A DNA stretch of 16,522 bases. Source: Promethearchaeota archaeon. Lineage in GTDB: Archaea; Asgardarchaeota; Lokiarchaeia; Sigynarchaeales; SOKP01. Every line of letters starts with the position of its first letter. Position 1 is the first letter of the stretch. This document shows, in pieces, positions 1 to 8,554 of the stretch. Under the pieces are notes generated by a model. It was not told where the DNA came from, did no database searches, and worked only from the letters and a program-made list of their open reading frames with translations. The position numbers and the translations under genes were made by a program. The stretch covers positions 1-16,522 of the forward strand of contig WJKD01000050.1 in the NCBI GenBank assembly GCA_014729315.1. The letters run 5' to 3'.

Positions 1-186
1 CTTGTATTATACGTAATTAGAGCAAGAAAAAGAATCAAACTGGCAAAAAAGTTAGCGAAAGAAAAGGAAAATGCTGAATCGGAAGAAGTAATTGAAGAAC
101 AAATTCAAGAAAAGACAGAAAAACAAAGTGAAAAGGAGCCCGAAAAAGAATCTATAAAAAAACAAGAAAAAAAACCAGAAGCATAA
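1..186 (+). CDS. C-terminal end of a membrane-anchored protein with charged tail (partial)
   Basis: The reading frame is open from the first base and ends at TAA 184-186; the start lies outside the window. The visible 61 residues begin with a short hydrophobic stretch (LVLYVI), then a strongly basic segment (RARKRIKLAKKLAK), then a Glu/Lys-rich, low-complexity, probably disordered tail ending in KKPEA. A hydrophobic end followed by Arg/Lys is what the cytoplasmic side of a last transmembrane helix looks like (positive-inside rule), so this is probably the cytoplasmic tail of a membrane protein. No family can be named. It runs convergently towards the helicase-type gene on the minus strand. 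Confidence 0.65.
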   Translation, partial: LVLYVIRARKRIKLAKKLAKEKENAESEEVIEEQIQEKTEKQSEKEPEKESIKKQEKKPEA

Positions 187-235
187 ATTTTATTTATCCC
201 TCTATTATTTTATCCCTTTTTCTTAATTGTTCTTT
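187..235 (+). terminator. Pyrimidine-rich convergent spacer, likely terminator of the preceding gene
   Basis: The 50-base spacer between two convergent stop codons is T-rich on the plus strand, with runs such as CCCTTTTTC and TTCTTTC. Archaeal RNA polymerase terminates at T-rich tracts, so this can end the plus-strand gene. The minus-strand reading is purine-rich and gives no obvious terminator for the opposing gene. Confidence 0.45.
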
Positions 236-236
236 C

Positions 237-3200
237 TTAAAGATCAATAATCGCAAACGAGATTAGGTTGGTGTAAAATTTCGCAAGATTTCGTCTTTTG
301 ATAATATTCGTTTGATCCTCGTATTCAAATTGGAGATCTTCTATTTCTCTTACCAACTTTCCAATGGTTTTTTCAATAAATCTGATATTTTCCTCTAATC
401 TTTCTGCTTTTTCGAGTCGTTCCTGCTTTTTTTCTTCGTCCGTGAGCGTATTAATGTTTCGCATTTGACGCTCGGTAGGTCTTTGCGAAATTTTCTTTTC
501 TAGCTTTTGTTTCTGATTTTGAAGTTTAAGAATTAGGACATTTTGTTTGTATTCATGTAGTTTTCTCTTCTTTTTGAGCTCTTTACTCACTATTTTGTCG
601 TTTAATCTGATAATTTCCTTTTTCCAAATTGAAGTTTTAGTTTTAACCATATTCTTAGCTCTTTTTCTAAGATTATTGACTAAATTGGCGTCATACTTAT
701 TGTTTTTTGTATTCTTATTTGGAAAGCATATCAATTCGAAACCATCCTCAATATCTAAAATCAAATCTGCTAAATCATTATATTGATTACCTTGAGAATC
801 TATTAATACAGGAATGATTTGATATTCTACAATAAATCCTTGAAACTTTACATTAAACACGAATAAGTAAAGGTGTTTGAGATTTTTATTTTTCTTATTA
901 ATATCTCCATTTGATTTATCTTTGTTCAATACGAAACGAGTGAATCTACCTTGAAATTCTGCATCTAAGCAGAAATGAATTATCTCATCTATGAGAGGGT
1001 GTCCTAAGGCAAAAAAATCAATCTCTTCTTTTTGTTTAGCTAATTCTAAATTAAAAGTACCCTCGTATTCTCGCGGTACTTGAAATCGCACGCGTTCCAA
1101 AAAAGCATCTTTCAATGTTATTTTTGTCTTTTCGTCAGATAGATGATTTTCCAGATCGCTTGATAATTTGGGATGTTGAATGGTTCCATATTTCTGGTTT
1201 TCCAAACCTAAGAAATATTCTGTAAAAAGTAATATTTCATTGTGAGTCAACTTCACATCATTACAAGTTGCGTAATATGACATTAATCCGTCCATCTGAA
1301 AGGATTTTTCATCGATTAAAAGGTCATCTAATTGCATTTCAAGCTCCCGCGCTTTTTTAATTTGTTCGTCTAGATTTCTATAAAATTGGTTTAGATTTTT
1401 TCTTTTTTCTGTTTGCTCCGAGAATATAAGATTTCTAAAATCTTTTTCAATCTTTCCTATAATCGGTTCTAACACTCCAATTGATTCTTCAAACAAATCT
1501 ATTCGCTTATTAAGCGCAAAAACGATGTCAGTTTCAATAGTTCCTTCCATAAAAAAGTTATAAATATAAATATTCTGCGAAGCTTGTCCTATCCTATCTA
1601 ATCTTCCAATTCTCTGCTCGAGCTTCATAGGATTCCATGGTAAATCGTAATTAATAAGAACCCTACAAAATTGAAAATTCCTCCCTTCACCCCCAATTTC
1701 TGTTGAAAGAAGGATCGAAAACTTATCGCTGTCTCTAAAACGCTTGACTGCTTGAGCTTTTTGCCCTTTGTCCATTTGTCCATAGAATGTTTCCACGTAA
1801 TACTCGTCGCTTAGTGATTCAATCGTTCTTTTAAGATAAGTTAATGTATCAACAAACTGTGTGAAAAGCAAAATTTTCTCCTCTGGATTATTTTGATGTA
1901 CCTTGTTTAATAAATCAATTAAACTCTGTGCTTTAGAATCGTATTTGAGACTCGTCAATTTGGTGCGAAATTCTTTTAATACTTTCTCTCGGTTTAAGAG
2001 GTTTATTGAGGTTTTTTGGTTATCTTTATTAGCTTGAAGTGGATACTCGCCTCCGTGACCATTATCGATAAATTCATCTTCCAATTCCGATTCGAAGTAT
2101 TCAGGCTCGTTTTCCTCAATAAGTTCTAATTGCTTATTTAAATCTTTTAATCGAGTTATCTCTTCCAATCTACGCTCAATACTCTTAAGGAAGGCGTGTT
2201 TTGAACTGGTGAGAAGTTTTTGTAAAGTAGTAATAACAAATCCTAAACCTGTGTTTTTGCTATCAATGGCTGAATTATAAATTTTTGCTAAATATAGCCG
2301 GATTTCGTTATATAGATCTAATTCTTCTGGTTTTGGATGCACCATTATCGTTTTTACAATTCGATTATTAATAATTTCGTCTGTAAACACATTCTTTTTA
2401 CGGTTACGGATGAGATATTTCGATAAGGTGTGGTCTTTCTCGATTTTTTTTATTAAATTTGATTTAAACGATTTATTTTCAATTTGTTTGATAATTTTTT
2501 GAGTACTATCATTCTTATCTACATATTCAAGATTTTTAAGGAGTTTTATAGTGTTTTTTAGCTCAAAAGTATTCAATTTCTCTAATTGATTAATATTTTT
2601 CCGTAAGAGACTAATAAAGGGCATATTTTTACGAAAGTGTTCAAAATCAGAAAAATTATTAAATGCCTCTGGATGAATTAATTCGATAAGAGAGAATAAT
2701 TCGAAGGAATGCAATTGAAGGGGAGTAGCGGTTAATAGGAGTAAACTTTCGCAATTTTGGCTAAGATTCCTCGCTAAGGTGTAGTTCAAAGTTTCTCTAT
2801 AATTTCCAGTTGATGCGTTTAAAAGATACCGCCTTAGATGATGTGCCTCGTCGAAAATAACAATATCCCAGGAAATCTGAGAAAGTAGATTAATATATTT
2901 GCGATTTCTGGCAAATTGAAGAGAACAAATAATTAAGTTATCGTAATAAAATGGATTTTTAAGTACCACGGGATTGGTTTTTGTCTTCTTCTTAAGTTTT
3001 TTAATTTTTTTCCCATCGTATATTTTGAATTGTAAATTGAATTTATTTCTCATTTCGAACTTCCATTGTCTTACAAGCGTTGCGGGGACAATTATTAATA
3101 TACGTTCCGCGATATTTCGAGCGATCATCTCTTTTAGATAGATACCCGCCTCTATGGTTTTTCCTAATCCCACCTCGTCTGCTAAAATGACTCGAGGAAA

Positions 3201-3815
3201 GTACTCCTCGCTTAGGCGATGGGTTACATTGATCTGGTGAGGCATCAAAGTCAATCTAGAATTGGTAATACACTTTATTTGGTAGGACGAGTAGTAAGAA
3301 TAGAAAAGGTGAGCCCAATATTTTAGTAAAAATTCTTTAGGAGTACTTAGTTCTCCAAATTTTATTATCTCCTTTGCCCTAGGTTTTAACTCAGTTTTAA
3401 TCTCTGATTCTAAGACTTGATCTCGATTTCCGTTAGAATAGATTACTTCGTAGGAAAGTATTCCGTCTTGGATTTCAAACTGGGAGGAATTGACAATAGC
3501 TCTTCCGCTATTCGTAAGAATTTCGTCATTTACTTCAAATATTTTATGAATTAAATCAATGGGATGGATAATCTTTACAATGTTGTTTTCGAAACGGACT
3601 TTATATTTTGTGATAAAGAAAGAGTCTACATCGTCTAGTTTCTTGGAAACAGGGATCTCTATTTCCTTAATTATTTTTCCATATCCCAACTCGTCATTAA
3701 GTCGATAATATACGAAATTATGAACGCTAAACTCTTGCCCACGACAATAGGTATTGAAACATTTAGAATGTTTGGTTTTGAGTTCTTTTCCACAAAAACG
3801 ACAGTTATAATTCAA
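237..3815 (-). CDS. SNF2/RapA-type superfamily 2 ATPase with N-terminal zinc finger
   Basis: This 1192-residue protein has the full SNF2 motor. Motif I is DEVGLGKT (213-220), motif II is DEAH (322-325) and motif III is TATP (362-365). The second RecA lobe contains the SNF2-type segments LLFTQF, GGEGRNFQ and QRIGRLDRIGQ. The N terminus carries a probable zinc knuckle (C5, C8, C19, C24). Beyond the motor, a segment with the signature LGHPLIDE resembles the C-terminal region of RapA-like and DISARM DrmD-like SNF2 proteins. The last 130 residues are Lys/Glu-rich and probably coiled coil. Such enzymes translocate on double-stranded DNA to remodel protein-DNA or polymerase complexes; the target here is unknown. 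No defence partner genes are visible beside it, so a DISARM role is not supported. It is transcribed divergently from the QueG-like gene across a 104-base spacer. Confidence 0.85.
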   Translation of the reverse strand: MNYNCRFCGKELKTKHSKCFNTYCRGQEFSVHNFVYYRLNDELGYGKIIKEIEIPVSKKLDDVDSFFITKYKVRFENNIVKIIHPIDLIHKIFEVNDEILTNSGRAIVNSSQFEIQDGILSYEVIYSNGNRDQVLESEIKTELKPRAKEIIKFGELSTPKEFLLKYWAHLFYSYYSSYQIKCITNSRLTLMPHQINVTHRLSEEYFPRVILADEVGLGKTIEAGIYLKEMIARNIAERILIIVPATLVRQWKFEMRNKFNLQFKIYDGKKIKKLKKKTKTNPVVLKNPFYYDNLIICSLQFARNRKYINLLSQISWDIVIFDEAHHLRRYLLNASTGNYRETLNYTLARNLSQNCESLLLLTATPLQLHSFELFSLIELIHPEAFNNFSDFEHFRKNMPFISLLRKNINQLEKLNTFELKNTIKLLKNLEYVDKNDSTQKIIKQIENKSFKSNLIKKIEKDHTLSKYLIRNRKKNVFTDEIINNRIVKTIMVHPKPEELDLYNEIRLYLAKIYNSAIDSKNTGLGFVITTLQKLLTSSKHAFLKSIERRLEEITRLKDLNKQLELIEENEPEYFESELEDEFIDNGHGGEYPLQANKDNQKTSINLLNREKVLKEFRTKLTSLKYDSKAQSLIDLLNKVHQNNPEEKILLFTQFVDTLTYLKRTIESLSDEYYVETFYGQMDKGQKAQAVKRFRDSDKFSILLSTEIGGEGRNFQFCRVLINYDLPWNPMKLEQRIGRLDRIGQASQNIYIYNFFMEGTIETDIVFALNKRIDLFEESIGVLEPIIGKIEKDFRNLIFSEQTEKRKNLNQFYRNLDEQIKKARELEMQLDDLLIDEKSFQMDGLMSYYATCNDVKLTHNEILLFTEYFLGLENQKYGTIQHPKLSSDLENHLSDEKTKITLKDAFLERVRFQVPREYEGTFNLELAKQKEEIDFFALGHPLIDEIIHFCLDAEFQGRFTRFVLNKDKSNGDINKKNKNLKHLYLFVFNVKFQGFIVEYQIIPVLIDSQGNQYNDLADLILDIEDGFELICFPNKNTKNNKYDANLVNNLRKRAKNMVKTKTSIWKKEIIRLNDKIVSKELKKKRKLHEYKQNVLILKLQNQKQKLEKKISQRPTERQMRNINTLTDEEKKQERLEKAERLEENIRFIEKTIGKLVREIEDLQFEYEDQTNIIKRRNLAKFYTNLISFAIIDL

Positions 3816-3864
3816 TGGGTTAATTCCTAAAACCTAAAACTTTTTACTTAAGAGATTTGTAATA

Positions 3865-3873
3865 TTATAAATA
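3865..3873 (+). promoter_or_regulatory. Candidate TATA box for the QueG-like gene
   Basis: TTATAAATA lies about 47 bases before the ATG at 3920. A start site some 25 bases downstream would leave a short leader that includes AGTGAT (3909-3914), a possible Shine-Dalgarno with a 5-base spacing. The call rests on sequence match and position only, in an AT-rich spacer. Confidence 0.45.
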
Positions 3874-3919
3874 AGAGTTTTAGTTTAATTTTATGTTTAT
3901 AGTTAAAAAGTGATTATCA

Positions 3920-4774
3920 ATGGTCGAAATCGAAATAGATCCTACTTTTATTGGAAAAAATAAAGATTTCTCGTTTGAAGTTCCTCAAGAATTATTTAAG
4001 TTATCTCTACCTGAAGAAAAGATCGACAGAAAAACGGCTATGACTTTTAGCAAATTCTTAAGAGGAACTTTTAAAGGTTTTCAAAAAGCTCGTAAGACTA
4101 AGTATGGAAACGAGAATAATACTAAGAAAAACACAGATAATAAGTTCTGGGTTGGATTTGAGAAAAAAGCTAAGGAACTCGAAATAGACTTGATTGGTTA
4201 TACTCCACTTCTCGAAGAATTCATTTTTTATAATTTAGAGGTCTATGGTAAAAACGCCATAGTGTTGGGTATGGAAATGAAATGGGATCAAATTAAAAAG
4301 GCTCCAAGCGTTCATTGCGAGATAGAATGTTTTCGGGTGTATTACCAACTGGGCGAAGCAACACTAAAGCTAACAGAATTCTTAAAAGAGCGAGGGTATA
4401 AAAGCGAAGCCCATCATCCTTTTGGGGGTAAAATGCTATTCCCTCCTCACGCTGTAGCCGCAAAATTAGGAATAATGGGAAGAAACGGTTTAGTGATAAC
4501 ACCAGAATTTGGACCACGACAAAGATGGAGTATTATTACCACGGATGCTGAAATTCCAAATAGAGGCGATGCTGATTTTACAGACATGAAAGAATTTTGC
4601 GAAAAATGTGGCTTATGCGTGAGAAATTGTAAAGGAAATTCTCCTTTAGAGCAACCCTTAAGAAAGGAATGGGGGCAAATTACTCATATTGATCGTTCTA
4701 AGTGTATTCAAAGTATATTGGACAATAATTATTGTTCCGTTTGTTTGAAAGTCTGTCCTCAAGGACGGAAGTAA
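3920..4774 (+). CDS. QueG-like double [4Fe-4S] cluster oxidoreductase
   Basis: This 284-residue protein belongs to the epoxyqueuosine reductase QueG / reductive-dehalogenase-like superfamily. Its C terminus has the typical two-cluster arrangement: C227-C230-C233-C237, then C262 and, after a longer gap, C272-C275-C279. Ahead of it is the family-like segment GIMGRNGLVITPEFGPR (184-200) followed by a WSIITTDAEIP stretch. In the family this region binds cobalamin next to the Fe-S relay. There is no Tat signal, unlike respiratory dehalogenases, so a cytoplasmic enzyme is more likely. Divergence from classical QueG is evident in the first 90 residues, so tRNA modification is not assured. It is separated from the HdrA gene by 165 bases and may be an independent unit. 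Confidence 0.7.
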   Translation: MVEIEIDPTFIGKNKDFSFEVPQELFKLSLPEEKIDRKTAMTFSKFLRGTFKGFQKARKTKYGNENNTKKNTDNKFWVGFEKKAKELEIDLIGYTPLLEEFIFYNLEVYGKNAIVLGMEMKWDQIKKAPSVHCEIECFRVYYQLGEATLKLTEFLKERGYKSEAHHPFGGKMLFPPHAVAAKLGIMGRNGLVITPEFGPRQRWSIITTDAEIPNRGDADFTDMKEFCEKCGLCVRNCKGNSPLEQPLRKEWGQITHIDRSKCIQSILDNNYCSVCLKVCPQGRK

Positions 4775-4781
4775 GCGAGTA

Positions 4782-4806
4782 TCTTTTCTTTCATAGAATT
4801 TTCTTT
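4782..4806 (+). terminator. Pyrimidine-rich tract after the QueG-like gene
   Basis: Shortly after the TAA there are two T-rich runs (TCTTTTCTTT and TTTTCTTT) suited to archaeal T-tract termination. The rest of the 165-base spacer before the next gene is AT-rich with several TATA-like strings (for example TTATAAAAT at 4824-4832) but none at a decisive distance from the ATG at 4940. Confidence 0.35.
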
Positions 4807-4939
4807 AAACTCACTACGGATTATTATAAAATGTAATTATCTTTTGTAATGAATAAATTAAAAATTAAAAAATTGTTTATTCACTTAAGAATGTGGAAAA
4901 TATTATCTGATTTCATTAAACTTTAAAATTGTTAATAAA

Positions 4940-7900
4940 ATGTCAAAGACACTTCGAAGTAGCGTTTTGGTTGTTGGTGGAGGAGTTGCCGGGATCCAGA
5001 CATCGCTTGATTTAACAGAGTTAGGATTTAAAGTATATTTAGTTGAGAAAAAGCCTACGATTGGAGGGACAATGGCTCAATTAGATAAGACATTCCCAAC
5101 CCTCGATTGCAGTCTCTGTATCCTCGCACCAAAAATGGTGGAAGTCTATCGAAACCCAAATATTGAATTATTAACGTATTCTGAAGTCAAAAACATTGGA
5201 GGTAAACCAGGCGACTATAAAATCGACGTAATTAAAAAACCAAGGTACATAAAAGAAGAGGCGTGCAAAGGATGCGGAGATTGTGCGGAAATTTGTCCCG
5301 TTCGGGGCATTCCGAGCGAATTTGACGCCCATTTAAGAAATCATGCCGCCTCTCATATTTCGTTTCCCTCTTCAGTTCCACCTGTGTACTTAATAGATGA
5401 CGACAAATGTTTATACTTAAATCATGGAATCTGCGGTTTATGTGCGAAGGCGTGTAGCGCAAAGGCAATTGATTTTTCTCAAAAACCTGAATCTATTGAA
5501 CTCAATGTTGGAGCGATTGTAATTGCTACGGGCTATGAACAAGAATATCCAGAATACTATTCTAGGTTGGCGGGTGATAATCCAAATGTGTTATCCAGTA
5601 TGCAGTTTGAGAGGTTACTTTCTGCAAATGGTCCAACGGGAGGAGAATTGATCAGATTAACTGATAAAAAACATCCTCATAAAATTGCGTTCTTACAATG
5701 CGTTGGTTCGAGGGATTTTCATCATCCAGAATGCAAGAAATATTGCTCGTCTATTTGTTGCATGTCGTCTGCCAAGCAAGCTATAATTGCTTGTGAACAC
5801 GCACCTGGAACTGAATGCTATATATTTAATACAGAAATTAGAGCTAAAGGTAAAAATTTTTACGAATTTATTGTTAAAAGTAAGGAAGAATACGGAGTAA
5901 AATACATTAATGGAAAAGTAGGGAATGTAAAAGAAAATCCGCAAAATGGAAAATTAATATTATCTTACGAAGATATTGATCATGGGAAAGTGCAATCTGA
6001 CGATTACGATTTGGTCGTTTTAGCCAGCGCCCTTTTTCCTAATAATTCATATTACGAATTTTTAGATAATTTAAATGTGGAGCATAACATTCTAGGCTAT
6101 ATTACCGACGAGGGAATTAAGGATTGCGAAAACCGAAACATCTTTTTCACGGGGTATTCTAAAAAACCCAAAGATATTCCCGTGTCTGTTGCTGAAGGTT
6201 CCTCTTGCGCGGCGAAAATAAGTGAAAAGTTATACCCCGTCAGATTTCAAAATATTAAGCAACCGGAATTTCCTCCAGAAAAAGAGGTAGGAATGGACGA
6301 TGACCCGCGCGTTGGAGTCTTAATTTGCCAATGCGGCATTAACATCGCCGGAACAGTTGATACTGCTGAAGTTGTAGAATATGTAAAAGAATTGCCATAC
6401 GTAGCACATTGTGAGGAAAACATGTATTCATGTAGTTCCGACTCGCAGGCTCAGATTAAGGAGATGATAGAAAAATATGATCTTAATAGGTTTATAGTTG
6501 CGTCTTGTACTCCCAGAACTCACGAACCTTTGTTCCAGAATACCTTACGAGAAGCGGGATTAAATCCATTTTTGTTCGAATTGGTAAATATAAGAGATCA
6601 AAACTCATGGGTACATCAAAAAGAACCCGAAAAAGCCACTCAAAAAGCGAAGGATCTAATACGAATGTATCTGGCAAAAGTAGTCAATTTAAAACCCTTA
6701 GAAAGAATAAAGGTTAAAGTCAAACAATCTTGCTTGGTGATTGGAGGAGGAATTGCTGGGATCACTGCCGCTCATAATCTTGCGGTACAAGGCTTTGAAG
6801 TGCATATCGTTGACACAAAATCGAACCTAGGGGGAAATGCCATCGATTTTGTCAACCTGTACAATATCCATATCACAACAAAAGACATACTAAAAGAAAT
6901 CAACGATTTAAAAACAACTTCTGACGTACACATACATTTAAACTCTAAAATTGTTGATATAAACGGTTTCGTAGGAAATTATAAAGTTAAAGTAAAAAAC
7001 CTAAAAGACGACTCACTCAAAGAAGAATTCCAAGTAGGCACTATTATTGTTTCAACGGGAACGAGTCAAGCAAAGACGAAAAGGTGGAATAATTTAAGCT
7101 CACAGTATCCAGATCGTATCCTTACTCAACACGAATTAGAAGCTAAGAGCGATACAGAAGTTCCTGGGTTTAAAGACGCAACGATAATTTTGTGTGTTGA
7201 CCAAAGAGCAAACGAATTTAATCAAGGGAATGACATTAAACCGTATTGTTCCAATATTTGTTGTGTGGTCGCATTAAAGAATATCGAGAAATTATTAAGA
7301 GTCAATCCTGATGCGCACATTCACGTATTATATCGCGAACTTCAATTTTCGGACTTAAGCGCAGAATCTTTATGGCGAGATTTAAGAAGATATGTCACAT
7401 TCGAAAGGTATCGTTCCATAGATGATATCAAAATTTCTAATACGAAAGGAAGATTTCACATTAAATATCCAAATATTGGTGCTGATTGCGAATTGGAATA
7501 TGACTCGGATCTACTGGTGTTAGCAACTCCAGAAATTCCCGCAAAAGGGACTGAAGAACTCGCAAAAATGCTGAAAGTTCCTACAACAAAGGATGGTTTC
7601 TTTTTAGAAGCTCACGTTAAATTGCGACCGATTGATTTTGCTACGGAAGGAATATTCTTGTGCGGCGGAGCACATTGGCCGAAATGGATTGACGAAAGCA
7701 TTACACAAGCTTACGGCGCAGCAGGTAGAGCTGCAATTTTAATGGCCAGAGGTGAAGTGGAAACGGAAGGGATAACTTCCTATGTGAACGAGGAAAAGTG
7801 CATTGGATGCGGAAGGTGCGCCGAGATTTGTCCTTATAACGCGATTGAGATGGTTGATTATGGAGTAAAACATGTTGGACTGTACACTTTATACGAACAA

Positions 7901-8059
7901 AAAGCACATGTGATTAGCGCGGTGTGCAAAGGATGTGGTGCCTGTGCAGCAGAATGTCCTCTAAGCGCAATAGATCAAAAGCACTTCAGTAAATATCAAA
8001 TAAATAAACAAATTGAATTATTACTTGGAATAGACTTAAAAGCGTGTGAAAAAAATTAA
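4940..8059 (+). CDS. hdrA: Tandem-fused HdrA-type flavoprotein (heterodisulfide reductase A), all-cysteine
   Basis: This 1039-residue protein is built from two HdrA-type units. The first unit opens directly with the FAD motif GGGVAG (13-18), then DCSLC (C57, C60), ferredoxin clusters (C109, C112, C115, C119 and C157, C165, C168, C172) and the flavin-proximal cysteine set QCVGSRD with C265, C269, C273, C274. The second begins with the CxCG domain (C463, C465, in CQCGINIAG), then a second FAD fold (GGGIAG from 602) with its own CSNICC (770-775), and ends in two ferredoxin clusters (C954-C964, C996-C1006). The second FAD half has lost the DCSxC segment. HdrA bifurcates or confurcates electrons through FAD between ferredoxin and other carriers; large fused forms resemble BamE-type subunits. 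It is followed 18 bases later by mvhD. No UGA occurs in frame. Confidence 0.92.
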   Translation: MSKTLRSSVLVVGGGVAGIQTSLDLTELGFKVYLVEKKPTIGGTMAQLDKTFPTLDCSLCILAPKMVEVYRNPNIELLTYSEVKNIGGKPGDYKIDVIKKPRYIKEEACKGCGDCAEICPVRGIPSEFDAHLRNHAASHISFPSSVPPVYLIDDDKCLYLNHGICGLCAKACSAKAIDFSQKPESIELNVGAIVIATGYEQEYPEYYSRLAGDNPNVLSSMQFERLLSANGPTGGELIRLTDKKHPHKIAFLQCVGSRDFHHPECKKYCSSICCMSSAKQAIIACEHAPGTECYIFNTEIRAKGKNFYEFIVKSKEEYGVKYINGKVGNVKENPQNGKLILSYEDIDHGKVQSDDYDLVVLASALFPNNSYYEFLDNLNVEHNILGYITDEGIKDCENRNIFFTGYSKKPKDIPVSVAEGSSCAAKISEKLYPVRFQNIKQPEFPPEKEVGMDDDPRVGVLICQCGINIAGTVDTAEVVEYVKELPYVAHCEENMYSCSSDSQAQIKEMIEKYDLNRFIVASCTPRTHEPLFQNTLREAGLNPFLFELVNIRDQNSWVHQKEPEKATQKAKDLIRMYLAKVVNLKPLERIKVKVKQSCLVIGGGIAGITAAHNLAVQGFEVHIVDTKSNLGGNAIDFVNLYNIHITTKDILKEINDLKTTSDVHIHLNSKIVDINGFVGNYKVKVKNLKDDSLKEEFQVGTIIVSTGTSQAKTKRWNNLSSQYPDRILTQHELEAKSDTEVPGFKDATIILCVDQRANEFNQGNDIKPYCSNICCVVALKNIEKLLRVNPDAHIHVLYRELQFSDLSAESLWRDLRRYVTFERYRSIDDIKISNTKGRFHIKYPNIGADCELEYDSDLLVLATPEIPAKGTEELAKMLKVPTTKDGFFLEAHVKLRPIDFATEGIFLCGGAHWPKWIDESITQAYGAAGRAAILMARGEVETEGITSYVNEEKCIGCGRCAEICPYNAIEMVDYGVKHVGLYTLYEQKAHVISAVCKGCGACAAECPLSAIDQKHFSKYQINKQIELLLGIDLKACEKN

Positions 8060-8077
8060 CGAAGAGATGTACAAATA

Positions 8078-8551
8078 TTGTCAGAATCAAAAAATAAAAA
8101 ATTAGATAACGAATTTGAGCCGGAGATTTTAGTATTTTGTTGTAATTGGTGCTCGTATGCAGGAGCAGATTTAGCGGGAGTGTCCCGATTTCAATACCCT
8201 CCGAATATAAGAATTATTAGAGTTATGTGTTCGGGTAGAGTACAACCCACTTTTATACTAAACGCTTTTAAACATGGTATTGACGGAGTACTCGTTACTG
8301 GTTGCCACATTGGAGATTGTCATTATATTTCGGGAAACGAACATGCACAAGTGAGGATGGAACATTTAAAAAAATTATTAAAAAAGATAGGGATCAATGA
8401 GGATAGGTTTAGATTACACTGGATTTCTGCGAGTGAAGGAAAGCAATTCGCCGAATTGATTACAGATTTTACAGATACGATTAAAAGTATTGGAGAATCT
8501 CCCATTCCAAAAAAATTAGGATTAATTAAATTTCAAACCGAAAAAAGATAA
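8078..8551 (+). CDS. mvhD: MvhD-type [2Fe-2S] electron-transfer subunit, cysteine form
   Basis: MvhD carries electrons from an input module to HdrA. The 157-residue product has the family pattern: FCCNWCSYAGADLAG (C22, C25), CSGRV (C51), and GCHIGDCHY (C76, C81). The start is TTG at 8078; no ATG or GTG lies between it and the in-frame stop of hdrA, and AGAGATG (8062-8068) sits about 9 bases before it as a Shine-Dalgarno. It sits between hdrA and the FrhB-family gene with 18- and 3-base gaps, so the three are surely co-transcribed. C25 and C76 are the two positions that are selenocysteine in the second MvhD of this window, which makes this gene the internal cysteine reference. Confidence 0.9.
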   Translation: MSESKNKKLDNEFEPEILVFCCNWCSYAGADLAGVSRFQYPPNIRIIRVMCSGRVQPTFILNAFKHGIDGVLVTGCHIGDCHYISGNEHAQVRMEHLKKLLKKIGINEDRFRLHWISASEGKQFAELITDFTDTIKSIGESPIPKKLGLIKFQTEKR

Positions 8552-8554
8552 TGT

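Noticed and set aside
547..786. Plus-strand ORF of 79 codons inside the SNF2-type gene
   Set aside because: It is a hydrophobic-looking shadow of a Lys/Glu-rich coiled-coil segment on the other strand, with no ribosome site or family resemblance.
237..3815. SNF2-type protein as DrmD of a DISARM defence system
   Set aside because: The C-terminal LGHPLIDE segment is shared with other RapA-like helicases, and no DrmA, DrmB, DrmC or methyltransferase gene is visible nearby.
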